A DNA stretch of 64,000 nt, from the NCBI GenBank assembly GCA_025928545.1, contig JAICJH010000027.1:1-64000 (forward strand), in the 5' to 3' direction. The translations under genes and the position numbers were made by a program. Position 1 is the stretch's first letter, and every line of letters starts with the position of its first letter. This stretch comes from Bryobacteraceae bacterium (GTDB lineage: Bacteria; Acidobacteriota; Terriglobia; Bryobacterales; Bryobacteraceae). The notes under the pieces were generated by a model. That model was given only the letters and a program-made list of their open reading frames with translations, was not told the DNA's origin and did no database searches. Below, piece by piece: positions 45,616 to 54,126 of this stretch.

Positions 45616-47394
45616 ATGAAATCCGCAATCTTGAATCGACTTCGGAAGCCCGCCATGTTATTGGCGTTTTCTCTTGCCGCGCAGGCGCAGACTCCGCCCA
45701 ATGTATATCGGGTTGTGAATCTTGTCTCGAACGTATCGGGCAACGCTGCGGTGACCGATCCGAATCTTCTCGACCCCTGGGGGATTTCCGCCAGCGCCGC
45801 ATCGCCATTCTGGGTTTCCAACCACGCGAAAGGCAATTCCACGCTTTACAATGGCGCGGGCACGATAACGAACGTCGTCGTGGCTATTCCGTCCGCGGCC
45901 GGTGGTACCACTCCCGGCAGACCCACTGGCCAGGTGCAGAACAGCCTGGGCAACGCATTCACCATGACGAGTGGCAGCAACGCCAGCTTCATCTTCGCTT
46001 CAGAGGACGGGCTCATCACGGCCTGGCAGTCCGGGAGCGTGGCCGAAATTAAAGTGAACAACTCGGCAAGCAATGCGGTTTATAAAGGACTGGCGATTGG
46101 CACAAGCGCGCTTGGCGGCACTCTGTACGCGGCAAATTTCCGTTCTGGCGCGATTGATGTCTTCGGTCCCGGCTTCAAAGCCGCCACGCTGGCAGGGAAC
46201 TTCAGCGATGCAGCACTTCCGCCCGGCTACGCTCCTTTCAACGTCGCCAACCTCGGCGGCAGCCTCTTTGTCGAATACGCGAAACAGGATACCGCGAAGT
46301 TTCTGGACGTCGGCGGTCCCGGCACGGGTTTCGTGGCGGTGTTCGATTTGAACGGTAACTTGTTGCGGCACCTCGTTTCCAACGGCGTGCTGAATTCACC
46401 CTGGGGCGTCGCGATTGCGCCCGCCACCTGGGGGGCTTTCGGCGGTGCTTTGCTGGTAGGAAACTTCGGCGATGGACGCATCAACGCGTTTAATGTGACC
46501 ACCGGCGTTTTTCTTGGTTCGCTGCAGGATTCAACGGGCGCTCCGATCGCGCTGTCCGGTCTGTGGGGTTTGCTTTTCGGCGGCAACGGATCCCGCTCGG
46601 ATGCAAATACTCTCTACTTTGTGGCTGGACAGCCAAACGGGTCGTCCACTCCGCGTGGCCTGCTCGGCAGCATTGCCCCGCCCTCCGCAGTCACCACTGT
46701 AGTGAACGCGGCAAGTTGGTTGCCTGGCCCGATCGCTCCCGGCGAAATCGTCGCGATTGGCGGGCAAACGGTGGGTGCTATTCCGCTCACGTCAAATCCG
46801 ATTCCTACCAGTGGCGGACTTCCGACCTCGCTGGCCGGCGTGACCGTGACCATCAACGGCACCCCGGTTCCGATCATTTACACCAGCGGATCTGAAACCA
46901 CGGTTCAGGTACCGAATACGTTTTTCTTCTTCACCAGCACAGCCACAATCGTCGTCACTACCCCGGGGCAGGTATCGCAGTCGCTGACGGTGCCGGTTGT
47001 ACAGACGGCTCCGGGTTTGTTTGCGGCGAATTCAAGCGGCGCTGGTCCGCTGGCTGCCATGAATCAGAATGGGTCGGTCAATACCGCCACCAATCCTGCC
47101 ACGGCGGGCTCAACGGTAATCATCTATGCGACGGGCGAGGGTGCGACGAACCCGCTCGGTGTGGATGGCGCGGTTCAGACTGGCGGCATGCGGTTTCCGT
47201 TTGCACCCGTTAAAATCACAATCGGCGGTCAGCCCGCCACGGTCATCTCCGCCGGTACTCCGGACGGTATCCTGTCAGGCGTCATGATCGTGAGAGCGGT
47301 TGTTCCGGCCGGACTGACTCCGGGCCCGGTCCCCGTGGTGTTGACAGTAGGTCAGGCCACCACGACGCAGACGGTCACGATCGCTGTAAAGTAA
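45616..47394 (+). CDS. Secreted TIGR03118-type protein with TIGR03437 module
   Basis: A 592-residue exported protein. The start at 45616 gives the signal peptide MKSAILNRLRKPAMLLAFSLAAQAQ. Residues about 25-355 resemble the TIGR03118 beta-propeller-like family (VNLVSNVSGNAAVTDPNLLDPWGIS at the N-terminus). Residues about 365-590 form a TIGR03437 module (VVNAASWLPGPIAPGEIVAIGG through PVPVVLTVG). It is divergent from the decaheme cytochrome operon, with Pho-like boxes between. The role is unknown; a cell-surface protein is likely. Confidence 0.85.
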   Translation: MKSAILNRLRKPAMLLAFSLAAQAQTPPNVYRVVNLVSNVSGNAAVTDPNLLDPWGISASAASPFWVSNHAKGNSTLYNGAGTITNVVVAIPSAAGGTTPGRPTGQVQNSLGNAFTMTSGSNASFIFASEDGLITAWQSGSVAEIKVNNSASNAVYKGLAIGTSALGGTLYAANFRSGAIDVFGPGFKAATLAGNFSDAALPPGYAPFNVANLGGSLFVEYAKQDTAKFLDVGGPGTGFVAVFDLNGNLLRHLVSNGVLNSPWGVAIAPATWGAFGGALLVGNFGDGRINAFNVTTGVFLGSLQDSTGAPIALSGLWGLLFGGNGSRSDANTLYFVAGQPNGSSTPRGLLGSIAPPSAVTTVVNAASWLPGPIAPGEIVAIGGQTVGAIPLTSNPIPTSGGLPTSLAGVTVTINGTPVPIIYTSGSETTVQVPNTFFFFTSTATIVVTTPGQVSQSLTVPVVQTAPGLFAANSSGAGPLAAMNQNGSVNTATNPATAGSTVIIYATGEGATNPLGVDGAVQTGGMRFPFAPVKITIGGQPATVISAGTPDGILSGVMIVRAVVPAGLTPGPVPVVLTVGQATTTQTVTIAVK

Positions 47395-47416
47395 AACCCA
47401 TCCAGTAAACTGACAT

Positions 47417-47478
47417 ACACCGGGTGCGGCAAATTCCAGCGCCTTGAGCGAGTGGAAATGCCGTGCCCGGTGTTTTTT
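47417..47478 (+). terminator. Long bipartite intrinsic terminator
   Basis: ACACCGGG (47417-47424) pairs with CCCGGTGT (47466-47473). Inside, CGGCA pairs with TGCCG and TTCCA with TGGAA, forming one long interrupted stem. A run of six T follows directly. It lies between the two secreted-protein genes, so the second is probably expressed from its own promoter. Confidence 0.85.
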
Positions 47479-47495
47479 ATTTGTAACGAGGTTTG

Positions 47496-48869
47496 ATGAC
47501 GAAGAGAACGAAAATCGGGTTTGCGAAGATCGCAATTGTTCTGGCTGCGCTGCCGGTACTGGTTTATGCCTACCATGATGGGCCGGACCCTGGCTACACC
47601 ACGGCTCCCGGCGATAACGCGACTTCCTGCATATCGGCGGGATGCCACGTAGGTACTCTCAACTCGGGACCAGGAAACGTTAAGATTAGCTTGCCTGCTG
47701 GCAATTCCGGCACCTACGTTCCCGGTCAGGCGATGCAGCTCCTCGTCCAGATCACCGATTCAACCAAAATCGCCTACGGTTTCGAGTTAAGCGCACGAAT
47801 GGGCAGTGGAAATACCACTCAGGCCGGCGACTTCACCACTACCGATTCCACCAGTCAGGTGAAGTGTGCCGATGCAAGCTTCAAAACCAACGGCACCCCG
47901 TGCAAGGCTCCGTTTCAGGTCGAGTACATCGAACATACTGACGCAGGCTATATCGCGTCAACGAAAGCCACGCCGAAGGGATCTTACACCTATGCCTTCA
48001 ACTGGACGCCTCCGGCTTCTGGCAGCGGCACCGTGACGATGTACCTCTCGGCGAATTGCGGCCCGGGAGATCCACCGGTGACCACTCCCACAAATGTCTA
48101 CACCGCGAAAGTTACGTTAACCCAGGCTGCCTCCGGTCCCACCGTCACCAATGCGCAGGATGCCGAGAGCGCGCGCACCTCATTTACCTCCGGGCAATGG
48201 GTCGCGATTTACGGAACGAGTCTTTCCAACTCAACGAGATTCTGGGGCGCCAGCGATTTCACCGGAGGTACGTCAACGGGAAGCCCCCTGCCCTCGAAAC
48301 TAGACGGAGTCAGCGTTAGTATCGGCGGCCAACCGGCATCGATCTATTACATCAGCCCAACGCAACTCAACGTCCTGTCAGCTACCGGATTAACCGAAGG
48401 ACCTGCCCCCGTCGTCGTGACCAATAACGGGGTGGTAAGTTCGGAGTTCGCAGGGACCGTGGTCAACTCATCGCCGTCGTTTTTCTACTACCCTGCTGGT
48501 GGCAAAATGTATCCGCTCGCAGCGCATTTGGGCAGCGGACAGAAACAATTGGTCGGCGACCCCGCGATTCTGGATACCACAGAGAAGGCCCACCCCGGGG
48601 AAACAATCGCAATGTTCATCAATGGCCTTGCTCCGTCGACCGGCGGTGTGATCGTGCCAGTAACCCAATTTCCGCAACAGGTGACAATGTCCGCCGGTAG
48701 TTTCGCGTTGACGACCAGCGCGCCGTTTCTGGTGTCAGCCGGAGAGTTTCAGGTCAACGCCACTCTGCCGGCTAACATGTCGCCCGGCAACTACACACTT
48801 TCCATGAGCGTTCCCAACGGTTCCACCGCGACCTCCGGCGTTACCGTTACCTTGCCAGTCGGCCCGTAA
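47496..48869 (+). CDS. Secreted protein with CX4CH motif, Reeler-like and TIGR03437 domains
   Basis: A 457-residue exported protein starting at ATG 47496 after CGAGG. A signal peptide covers about 1-26. The mature N-terminus has the segment APGDNATSCISAGCHVGT: Cys 45 and Cys 50 with His 51 form CX4CH, where related choice-of-anchor V/Reeler-like proteins usually have CXXCH. A beta-sandwich follows (about 60-205), then a TIGR03437 module at about 210-457 (IYGTSLSN, VSIGGQPASIYYISPTQLNV). One heme might be bound at the surface, which would fit the neighbouring decaheme system; this is inference. Confidence 0.8.
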   Translation: MTKRTKIGFAKIAIVLAALPVLVYAYHDGPDPGYTTAPGDNATSCISAGCHVGTLNSGPGNVKISLPAGNSGTYVPGQAMQLLVQITDSTKIAYGFELSARMGSGNTTQAGDFTTTDSTSQVKCADASFKTNGTPCKAPFQVEYIEHTDAGYIASTKATPKGSYTYAFNWTPPASGSGTVTMYLSANCGPGDPPVTTPTNVYTAKVTLTQAASGPTVTNAQDAESARTSFTSGQWVAIYGTSLSNSTRFWGASDFTGGTSTGSPLPSKLDGVSVSIGGQPASIYYISPTQLNVLSATGLTEGPAPVVVTNNGVVSSEFAGTVVNSSPSFFYYPAGGKMYPLAAHLGSGQKQLVGDPAILDTTEKAHPGETIAMFINGLAPSTGGVIVPVTQFPQQVTMSAGSFALTTSAPFLVSAGEFQVNATLPANMSPGNYTLSMSVPNGSTATSGVTVTLPVGP

Positions 48870-48923
48870 ATTTATTTGAGAATTCCGGCCTCGGCGAACC
48901 ACTGGTATTCGTGCAGGAATCGC

Positions 48924-49784
48924 ATGCATGAATACGACACAGCGCTGAAAAGCGTCCTTCGCCGAGTGAAGGGCAGCGCCCTTCGCGAACTCACCGGGCT
49001 CTCGGTCGTCCGCTGGCACAACACGGACCTGCCTGCCGTGCAGAACCGGCGTGCAGATATGCTGGGCGAGACCGCCGATGGGACACTGCTGCACATAGAA
49101 TTGCAGAGCACCAACGAAGCCGGAATGGCGCTGCGGATGCTGGAGTATGCAGCCGCCATTTACCGGCGATTCGGCCGCTTTCCACAACAAATGGTCCTGT
49201 ATGTCGGGGAGAAGAAATTGCGGATGCGGGGCGACTTGAAAGGCCCGCACCTCGATTTTCAGTGCCGCATCGCCGATATTCGTGAACTGAATGGCGATCG
49301 GTTGATCGGGACTGGCCGAGTGGAGGACAATGTATTAGCGGTGCTGGCTCGGTTGGGCGATTCGGATACGGCGATCCGGCGAATTCTTCGGCGCATTGCC
49401 GGGTGCGGGCCGGAACGACGGGCTGACGCATTCCGGGAATTGATGCTGTTGGCAGGCTTGAGGCATCTGGGGCCGGTGATTACACGGGAGGCGAACGAAA
49501 TGCCAATATTGAACGATATTATGGACCACGAAGTATTCGGGCCTAAGATCCGGGAAGGCATGGAAAAGGGCCTCCAGAAGGGCCTCCAGAAGGGGCTTGA
49601 GAAGGGACTCACAAAAGGACGACGGGAAGGCGAGCGCACTATCGTTCTCAGGCAGATCGCGCAGCGCTTTGGCTCCGTTCCGCCAGCCACGCTAAAACGC
49701 ATTGAAGCGCTCCCTTCTTCCAAACTGGAGCGTCTCGCCGTGCGTCTGCTCGACGCCACGAGTCTCGACGATTTACTGGGTTAA
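48924..49784 (+). CDS. Rpn-like PD-(D/E)XK nuclease-family protein
   Basis: A 286-residue protein. The N-terminal part has the PD-(D/E)XK layout NRRADMLGETADGTLLHIELQS (acidic residue, then E-x-Q), like the Rpn/COG5464 transposase-associated group. The C-terminal third has a short charged repeat (KGLQKGLEKG-type, residues about 215-235), then a helical domain ending SKLERLAVRLLDATSLDDLL, as in the DUF4351 type. The start is ATG at 48924, with AGGA 6 bp before. Rpn proteins are linked to recombination-promoting DNase activity. No transposon ends are seen. Confidence 0.78.
   Translation: MHEYDTALKSVLRRVKGSALRELTGLSVVRWHNTDLPAVQNRRADMLGETADGTLLHIELQSTNEAGMALRMLEYAAAIYRRFGRFPQQMVLYVGEKKLRMRGDLKGPHLDFQCRIADIRELNGDRLIGTGRVEDNVLAVLARLGDSDTAIRRILRRIAGCGPERRADAFRELMLLAGLRHLGPVITREANEMPILNDIMDHEVFGPKIREGMEKGLQKGLQKGLEKGLTKGRREGERTIVLRQIAQRFGSVPPATLKRIEALPSSKLERLAVRLLDATSLDDLLG
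49566..49613 (+). repeat. 12-bp tandem repeat inside the Rpn-like gene
   Basis: AAGGGCCTCCAG occurs twice in a row (49566-49577 and 49578-49589), followed by two diverged copies up to 49613. Because the unit is 12 bp, copy changes keep the reading frame and would only lengthen or shorten the KGLQ linker. Confidence 0.8.
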
Positions 49785-49799
49785 AACTCAGGGGTTAAT

Positions 49800-50921
49800 C
49801 TACTCTACGTAACAGCGTTTCACGCGCGCGCTGATCCCGCAGAGCACGTTATACGAAATCGTCCCGGCTGTGCGCGCGATCTGTTGCGCATCGAGTGAAA
49901 CTTCGCCTTCACGGCCCAACAGAGTGACTTCGTCGCCCGGTTTGAGGTGCGGCGTATCCGAAATGTCGATAGTCGTCAAATCCATCGACACAGTTCCCAG
50001 AATGTGCGCCAACCGGCCGCCTGCAATCACTTTCCCCTTATTCGAAAGCCGGTGGGAAATCCCGTCGGCATAACCCGCGGCCAGAACCGCAACTCGGATG
50101 GGCGTCTGGGCCACAAAACTGCCGCCGTATCCCACGCGCGCGCCGGAAGGTAAATCCTTGACAGTAACAATGCGTGTCTTCCAGGCGAGTGCGGGCTCCA
50201 CTTCCAGCGCCGAATCGGGAGCGTTGCCGCGAGCCTGCGAGACATAGCCATAAATCGCATGTCCGGGTCGCACCAGAGGCAAAGAAGAACCGGGGCGCGG
50301 ATAGGCAATCGCATTCGTGCTGGCGCAATGCGTGAGCGTGGGTCGGATTCCCAGGTGTGCGAGCGCTCCGGCTACCTCATTGAAATCCCGAATCTGATCG
50401 TCGGTTTGCGGCGATGTGAAATCCGCCGCCGATGCAAAGTGCGACATCAGGCCTTCCACCCGAACTCCGGGCGTCTTCAGGAGTGCGGCGGCGATTTCAT
50501 CGGCATTGGCGCGGGTACCCAATCGATTCAGGCCTGTATCGATCTTGAGATGAACATCGAGAGGCGATTCAATACCTGCGCCGTACTGATAAATCTCTTC
50601 CACTGAATGCAGCGCCGGCGTCAGACAATGAGCTCGTACGGAGTCCCGCTCCCAGGGCATCACACCGGCCATCACCAGAATCCGGCAGGCGATGCCGGCG
50701 TTTCGCAGCGTGATCCCCTCGTCGACCGAACTGACGGCCAGCCACTGAGCGCCTTCCTTCAGCAGGATGCGTGAAACTTCCACCGCGCCATGGCCGTACG
50801 CATCAGCCTTGACGACTCCCATGACCTGCGTGCCCGGTCCCGCAGCCGCGCACACGGCGCGGTAGTTGGAAGCGATACGGGATCGCGAGATTTCGACGTA
50901 ACAACGGGCGGTTTGCGGCAC
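49800..50921 (-). CDS. alr: Alanine racemase
   Basis: A 373-residue PLP racemase making D-alanine for peptidoglycan. The PLP Lys is in VVKADAYGHG (about Lys 38), the catalytic Tyr is in RVGYGGSF, and LTHCASTNA, VRPGHAIYGY and the C-terminal LGTVSMDLTTIDIS are all family blocks. The start is GTG at 50921. It stands at the end of the polysaccharide cluster, about 40 bp after the GT4 gene and convergent with the Rpn-like gene. Confidence 0.96.
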   Translation of the reverse strand: MPQTARCYVEISRSRIASNYRAVCAAAGPGTQVMGVVKADAYGHGAVEVSRILLKEGAQWLAVSSVDEGITLRNAGIACRILVMAGVMPWERDSVRAHCLTPALHSVEEIYQYGAGIESPLDVHLKIDTGLNRLGTRANADEIAAALLKTPGVRVEGLMSHFASAADFTSPQTDDQIRDFNEVAGALAHLGIRPTLTHCASTNAIAYPRPGSSLPLVRPGHAIYGYVSQARGNAPDSALEVEPALAWKTRIVTVKDLPSGARVGYGGSFVAQTPIRVAVLAAGYADGISHRLSNKGKVIAGGRLAHILGTVSMDLTTIDISDTPHLKPGDEVTLLGREGEVSLDAQQIARTAGTISYNVLCGISARVKRCYVE

Positions 50922-50961
50922 GAAAATCTTATCTTCGCAGGCGGAGTCTCACGCCTGGCCA

Positions 50962-52065
50962 TCAATGCGGTCTCTCCAGACCGGCCAGCAGAGTTTCATA
51001 TTGCGTGGTCACCGCGTCCCAGTCATAACGTTCCCGCACGCGACGAAGAGCCCTCTCTCTGTAGACCGAGCGCGCGTCATCACTCATTGCCAGCACGGCG
51101 TTCATTTGCGCAGTCAATCCGGCCTGATCCGTATATGCGATGCCGGCATCTCCGCATACTTCGCGGTTTTCCACGGTATCCAGGTACAGAACGAGCGCGC
51201 CTCGCGCCATTGCCTCAATCAGCGCGGGATGAGTGCCCCCCACTTCTGTGGCATGGATGTATGCGAAGCACCAGGTGCCCAATTCTTTGTAGCCGGCTCC
51301 GTAGATCGCGCCGGGCATAACGACGCGCGCGTCCTGGGTATCGCGCACCTGGCGGATGTATTCACTCGCATAAGGAGCGTCGCCGATCAGCGCCAGCTTC
51401 ATCCCGGGAGCAGAAACGCTCTCGAACGCCAATCGCACGTCCAGCGCGCGGTTCTCCGGTTCAAGTCGGCTGACGTAGAGAAAGTAACGCCAGGGCTCGA
51501 GTCCCAGCCGATCGAGCGCATCACGCGTAGTTGCCAGGCTGGTGTCGGCGCCATACGGGATAAAGACAGAGTCGGAATTCCATTGTTCCCTGTAATACCG
51601 GCGAATTGCCTCGGCATCCGTCACGAAACAGTTCGGAAAAACCGTCGACAGGTATTCGGAAGCGAAGTACCAGGCGCGCGCCAGGCGATTCCACTTTTTG
51701 CGTTTTCGTTCGATCCCGTCTACGTTGACCGCAACGGGAATGCCCGTCATCCGCGGTAACAGCGTGAAGATCGCGTTGGCTGCATTGCAATAGAGTGCGG
51801 CATCGATCGGGTAAGGTCCGCGGCGGAAAACAAGGTGAACCGTGGAAGCGAGTGTATGCGCCAGGGTATCGAAATATTTATGCCGAATCGTCGGTTGCCA
51901 TACGAGATCTACTCCGCGATACGTCGCGGAATCGTAGTGATCGCGACAGTAGACGGTAACCCGATGTCCGCGGGCAACTAAGCGTGCGGAAAGTTCTTCG
52001 GCGAAAGTCTCAAACCCGCCGTAACGGCCGGGAATGCCGCGCGTTCCCAGTAACGCGATGCGCAC
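50962..52065 (-). CDS. GT4-type glycosyltransferase with DUF1972 start
   Basis: A 367-residue GT-B glycosyltransferase. The N-terminus IALLGTRGIPGRYGGFETFAEEL is the DUF1972 signature seen in rhamnosyltransferase-like enzymes. The C-terminal half has YVSRLEPEN and GTHPALIEAMARGALVLYLDT (nucleotide-sugar-binding E-x7-E type). It is cytoplasmic, probably adding a sugar to an undecaprenyl-linked chain. The start is GTG at 52065, only 4 bp after the upstream GT2 gene. The donor sugar is not predictable. Confidence 0.9.
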   Translation of the reverse strand: MRIALLGTRGIPGRYGGFETFAEELSARLVARGHRVTVYCRDHYDSATYRGVDLVWQPTIRHKYFDTLAHTLASTVHLVFRRGPYPIDAALYCNAANAIFTLLPRMTGIPVAVNVDGIERKRKKWNRLARAWYFASEYLSTVFPNCFVTDAEAIRRYYREQWNSDSVFIPYGADTSLATTRDALDRLGLEPWRYFLYVSRLEPENRALDVRLAFESVSAPGMKLALIGDAPYASEYIRQVRDTQDARVVMPGAIYGAGYKELGTWCFAYIHATEVGGTHPALIEAMARGALVLYLDTVENREVCGDAGIAYTDQAGLTAQMNAVLAMSDDARSVYRERALRRVRERYDWDAVTTQYETLLAGLERPH

Positions 52066-52069
52066 GGAA

Positions 52070-53122
52070 TCAGCGTTGCTTCGTGGCTCGCGTGGGCGTC
52101 AACGCGGCGGCAAATTTCTTAGGCGCGGGTTTGCTCACGGGCTCGAAGGCGAACCAGCTGGCGATATATTCGTCGCTCACGCGGCGTCGCCGCATAATTT
52201 CGCGCCGTTTTTCCATCACGCTGCGCCAGTTCCCGAAGAGAAATGAAAATGCCCGCAGTGAAGTGTGCTCCCAAAGCAGGCAGCAACAGACAACCACCGC
52301 ATCCCGCGCCGTAATGGAAAAGAAGTTGCGCCGGTAAAGATCGCCGGTAATGTTCTTCATGCGCAGCAGAAAGCGGTTCTTGACTGAGTGCATGTTAATC
52401 TCAGCAGTCAGTTCACGGCGATTCCCGGGCAGCGCCTTTCGGACGTGATACCCCTTCGCGTAGGGCGCGTACAGACACTTCCAGTCCATCAGCTGTGCCC
52501 GCCACGCGACATCGGCGTCCTCACGGTAGGCGAAAAAGTCGTTGTCGAAGAACTCGCCGCCGATCGAAATATCTTCAATCATTTCACGACGGTACAGCGC
52601 GGCTGCCGCGGTGGCGCCAAAAACGTACTCGTAGTTGCGGAAGCCGCCGTCGTCCAGCTTCAGGCTGCCCCGGTCCAGATGGCGCAGATTGGGTGTGAAA
52701 TAGATTCCGGTGGAATCGACCAGGGGCTCTTCCGGGAAATCGAAAGTCGCTTTCATGGTCATGAGCTTGCCGCAGACGGTGCCAACCTTCGGGTCAAGGC
52801 TGCCAGCCGTGACCAGGACTTCAATAAAGCCCTGAAGCAGAAGAACATCCGGATTCAGCGTTAAAACCCACTCGCTGTTCGACAGCGCGATGGCCTGATT
52901 CTGCGCCGCGGAAAATCCGATATTCTCTTCGTTGTAGACAATCCGGCAGCGATCCTCAAAAGGTTCCAGAATGTCGATAGTGCCGTCGGAGGAGTTGTTA
53001 TCCACGACGATGATTTCCTTGAACGGATACTTTTGGTCAAGCACCGACTCAAGGCAGCGCTTAATGAAGCGGCCGCTGTTGTAAGTGACGATCGTTACCG
53101 AGACAAAGTCGCTACGGGACAT
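52070..53122 (-). CDS. GT2 family glycosyltransferase
   Basis: A 350-residue GT-A enzyme: SVTIVTYNSGRFIKRCLESV at the N-terminus, IIVVDNNSSDGT for nucleotide binding, LNPDVLLL as the DxD-like motif and FFAYREDADVAWRAQL holding the catalytic acidic residues. A basic C-terminus (EKRREIMRRRR) could contact the membrane. The likely product is part of a surface glycan, rhamnosyltransferase-like. A 71-bp gap separates it from the preceding GT2 gene, the largest gap in the cluster. Confidence 0.92.
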   Translation of the reverse strand: MSRSDFVSVTIVTYNSGRFIKRCLESVLDQKYPFKEIIVVDNNSSDGTIDILEPFEDRCRIVYNEENIGFSAAQNQAIALSNSEWVLTLNPDVLLLQGFIEVLVTAGSLDPKVGTVCGKLMTMKATFDFPEEPLVDSTGIYFTPNLRHLDRGSLKLDDGGFRNYEYVFGATAAAALYRREMIEDISIGGEFFDNDFFAYREDADVAWRAQLMDWKCLYAPYAKGYHVRKALPGNRRELTAEINMHSVKNRFLLRMKNITGDLYRRNFFSITARDAVVVCCCLLWEHTSLRAFSFLFGNWRSVMEKRREIMRRRRVSDEYIASWFAFEPVSKPAPKKFAAALTPTRATKQR

Positions 53123-53193
53123 GTACGCGAAAGTTTTCTCCAGTCATCGAAATCGCTTCTACTGCGTAGTGCCTGCTACCTCGAACAACAACC

Positions 53194-54123
53194 CTACACA
53201 CGTCGGCCACCCGCCTGATGGGCGGCCCGCAGATGGGCGAAAGACAAACGGATTACTGCGCCGTAAATTGCAAAAACCTCAAAACCACTTCTGGGAAAAG
53301 CCCGGACCGCACGTACTGCCGCACCAACCATTACTGAAACGCAAATTCCGGCAAGTGCAATTGGATGATAGTGTTTGGCCGCGTATTTAAGAAGACTACC
53401 ATACCAATATTTTTCCCTGGTTGAATTCGGTACTGCTTCTAACGAATGTCCCCCATGATGCGAGGCCCGCGCGTCCGGTACGTAACGAACCGCCTGTCCG
53501 GCAGCCTTTAAACGCGCGCAGAAATCCACATCTTCAAACCAGATTGGCCAAAACCGCTCGTCGAAACCGCCTGTTCGCTCCCACGCAGTCCGGCGGAACA
53601 TGAAAAATGCCCCAGCGGGTTGTTCCACAAACGCAGAGGCCATAGGGTCACTGCCTAAGCATCTGTAGTGCCAATTGACGGAATTTTTAGGCCAGACACG
53701 ATTGATACCCAAAGACTCAAATGCCAGTGTGGCGGCAGTCGGAAGATTCCGGGCCATAAATCCCGTCTGTGGATTTCCGTTAGCATCCGTCAGCAGGCCC
53801 CCCGCGCCACCGGTTTCCGGATCGTCGAAGCACGCAACCAGCGGTTCCAGGCCGGTTTCAAGCCGAGCGTCCGGGTTCAGGAGCAGAATCAGAGGGGCGC
53901 CTGTCGCTTTCACCCCCTGATTGACAGCCGCCGCGAATCCCGCGTTCAGGGGATTCGCGATCAGGCGAACCGATCGTTCAGTGACTTTTCCACAGGTTCC
54001 ATCGTCGGAGCCGTTATCGACAACAATTATTTCAGAGTCTGGAATTTGAGCGATCGAGTCGAGACAGGCGCCGATGAATTCCGCCGATTGATATGTGACG
54101 ACTACTATCGCGACACGTGCCAT
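53194..54123 (-). CDS. GT2 family glycosyltransferase
   Basis: A 309-residue GT-A enzyme of the WbbL/rhamnosyltransferase-like type: VAIVVVTYQSAEFIGACLDSI, EIIVVDNGSDDGT, LLNPDARLE and FWPIWFEDVDFCARL are the characteristic blocks. A weak hydrophobic stretch near residue 260 (ALAGICVSVMVGAAV) may anchor it. It follows the next GT2 gene by 3 bp, so the two are co-translated. The acceptor and sugar are unknown. Confidence 0.92.
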   Translation of the reverse strand: MARVAIVVVTYQSAEFIGACLDSIAQIPDSEIIVVDNGSDDGTCGKVTERSVRLIANPLNAGFAAAVNQGVKATGAPLILLLNPDARLETGLEPLVACFDDPETGGAGGLLTDANGNPQTGFMARNLPTAATLAFESLGINRVWPKNSVNWHYRCLGSDPMASAFVEQPAGAFFMFRRTAWERTGGFDERFWPIWFEDVDFCARLKAAGQAVRYVPDARASHHGGHSLEAVPNSTREKYWYGSLLKYAAKHYHPIALAGICVSVMVGAAVRAVRAFPRSGFEVFAIYGAVIRLSFAHLRAAHQAGGRRV

Positions 54124-54126
54124 GTG

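Noticed and set aside
48924..49784. Insertion sequence around the Rpn-like gene
   Set aside because: No terminal inverted repeats or target duplications are seen, and the gene has a normal setting; the family is only transposase-associated by name.
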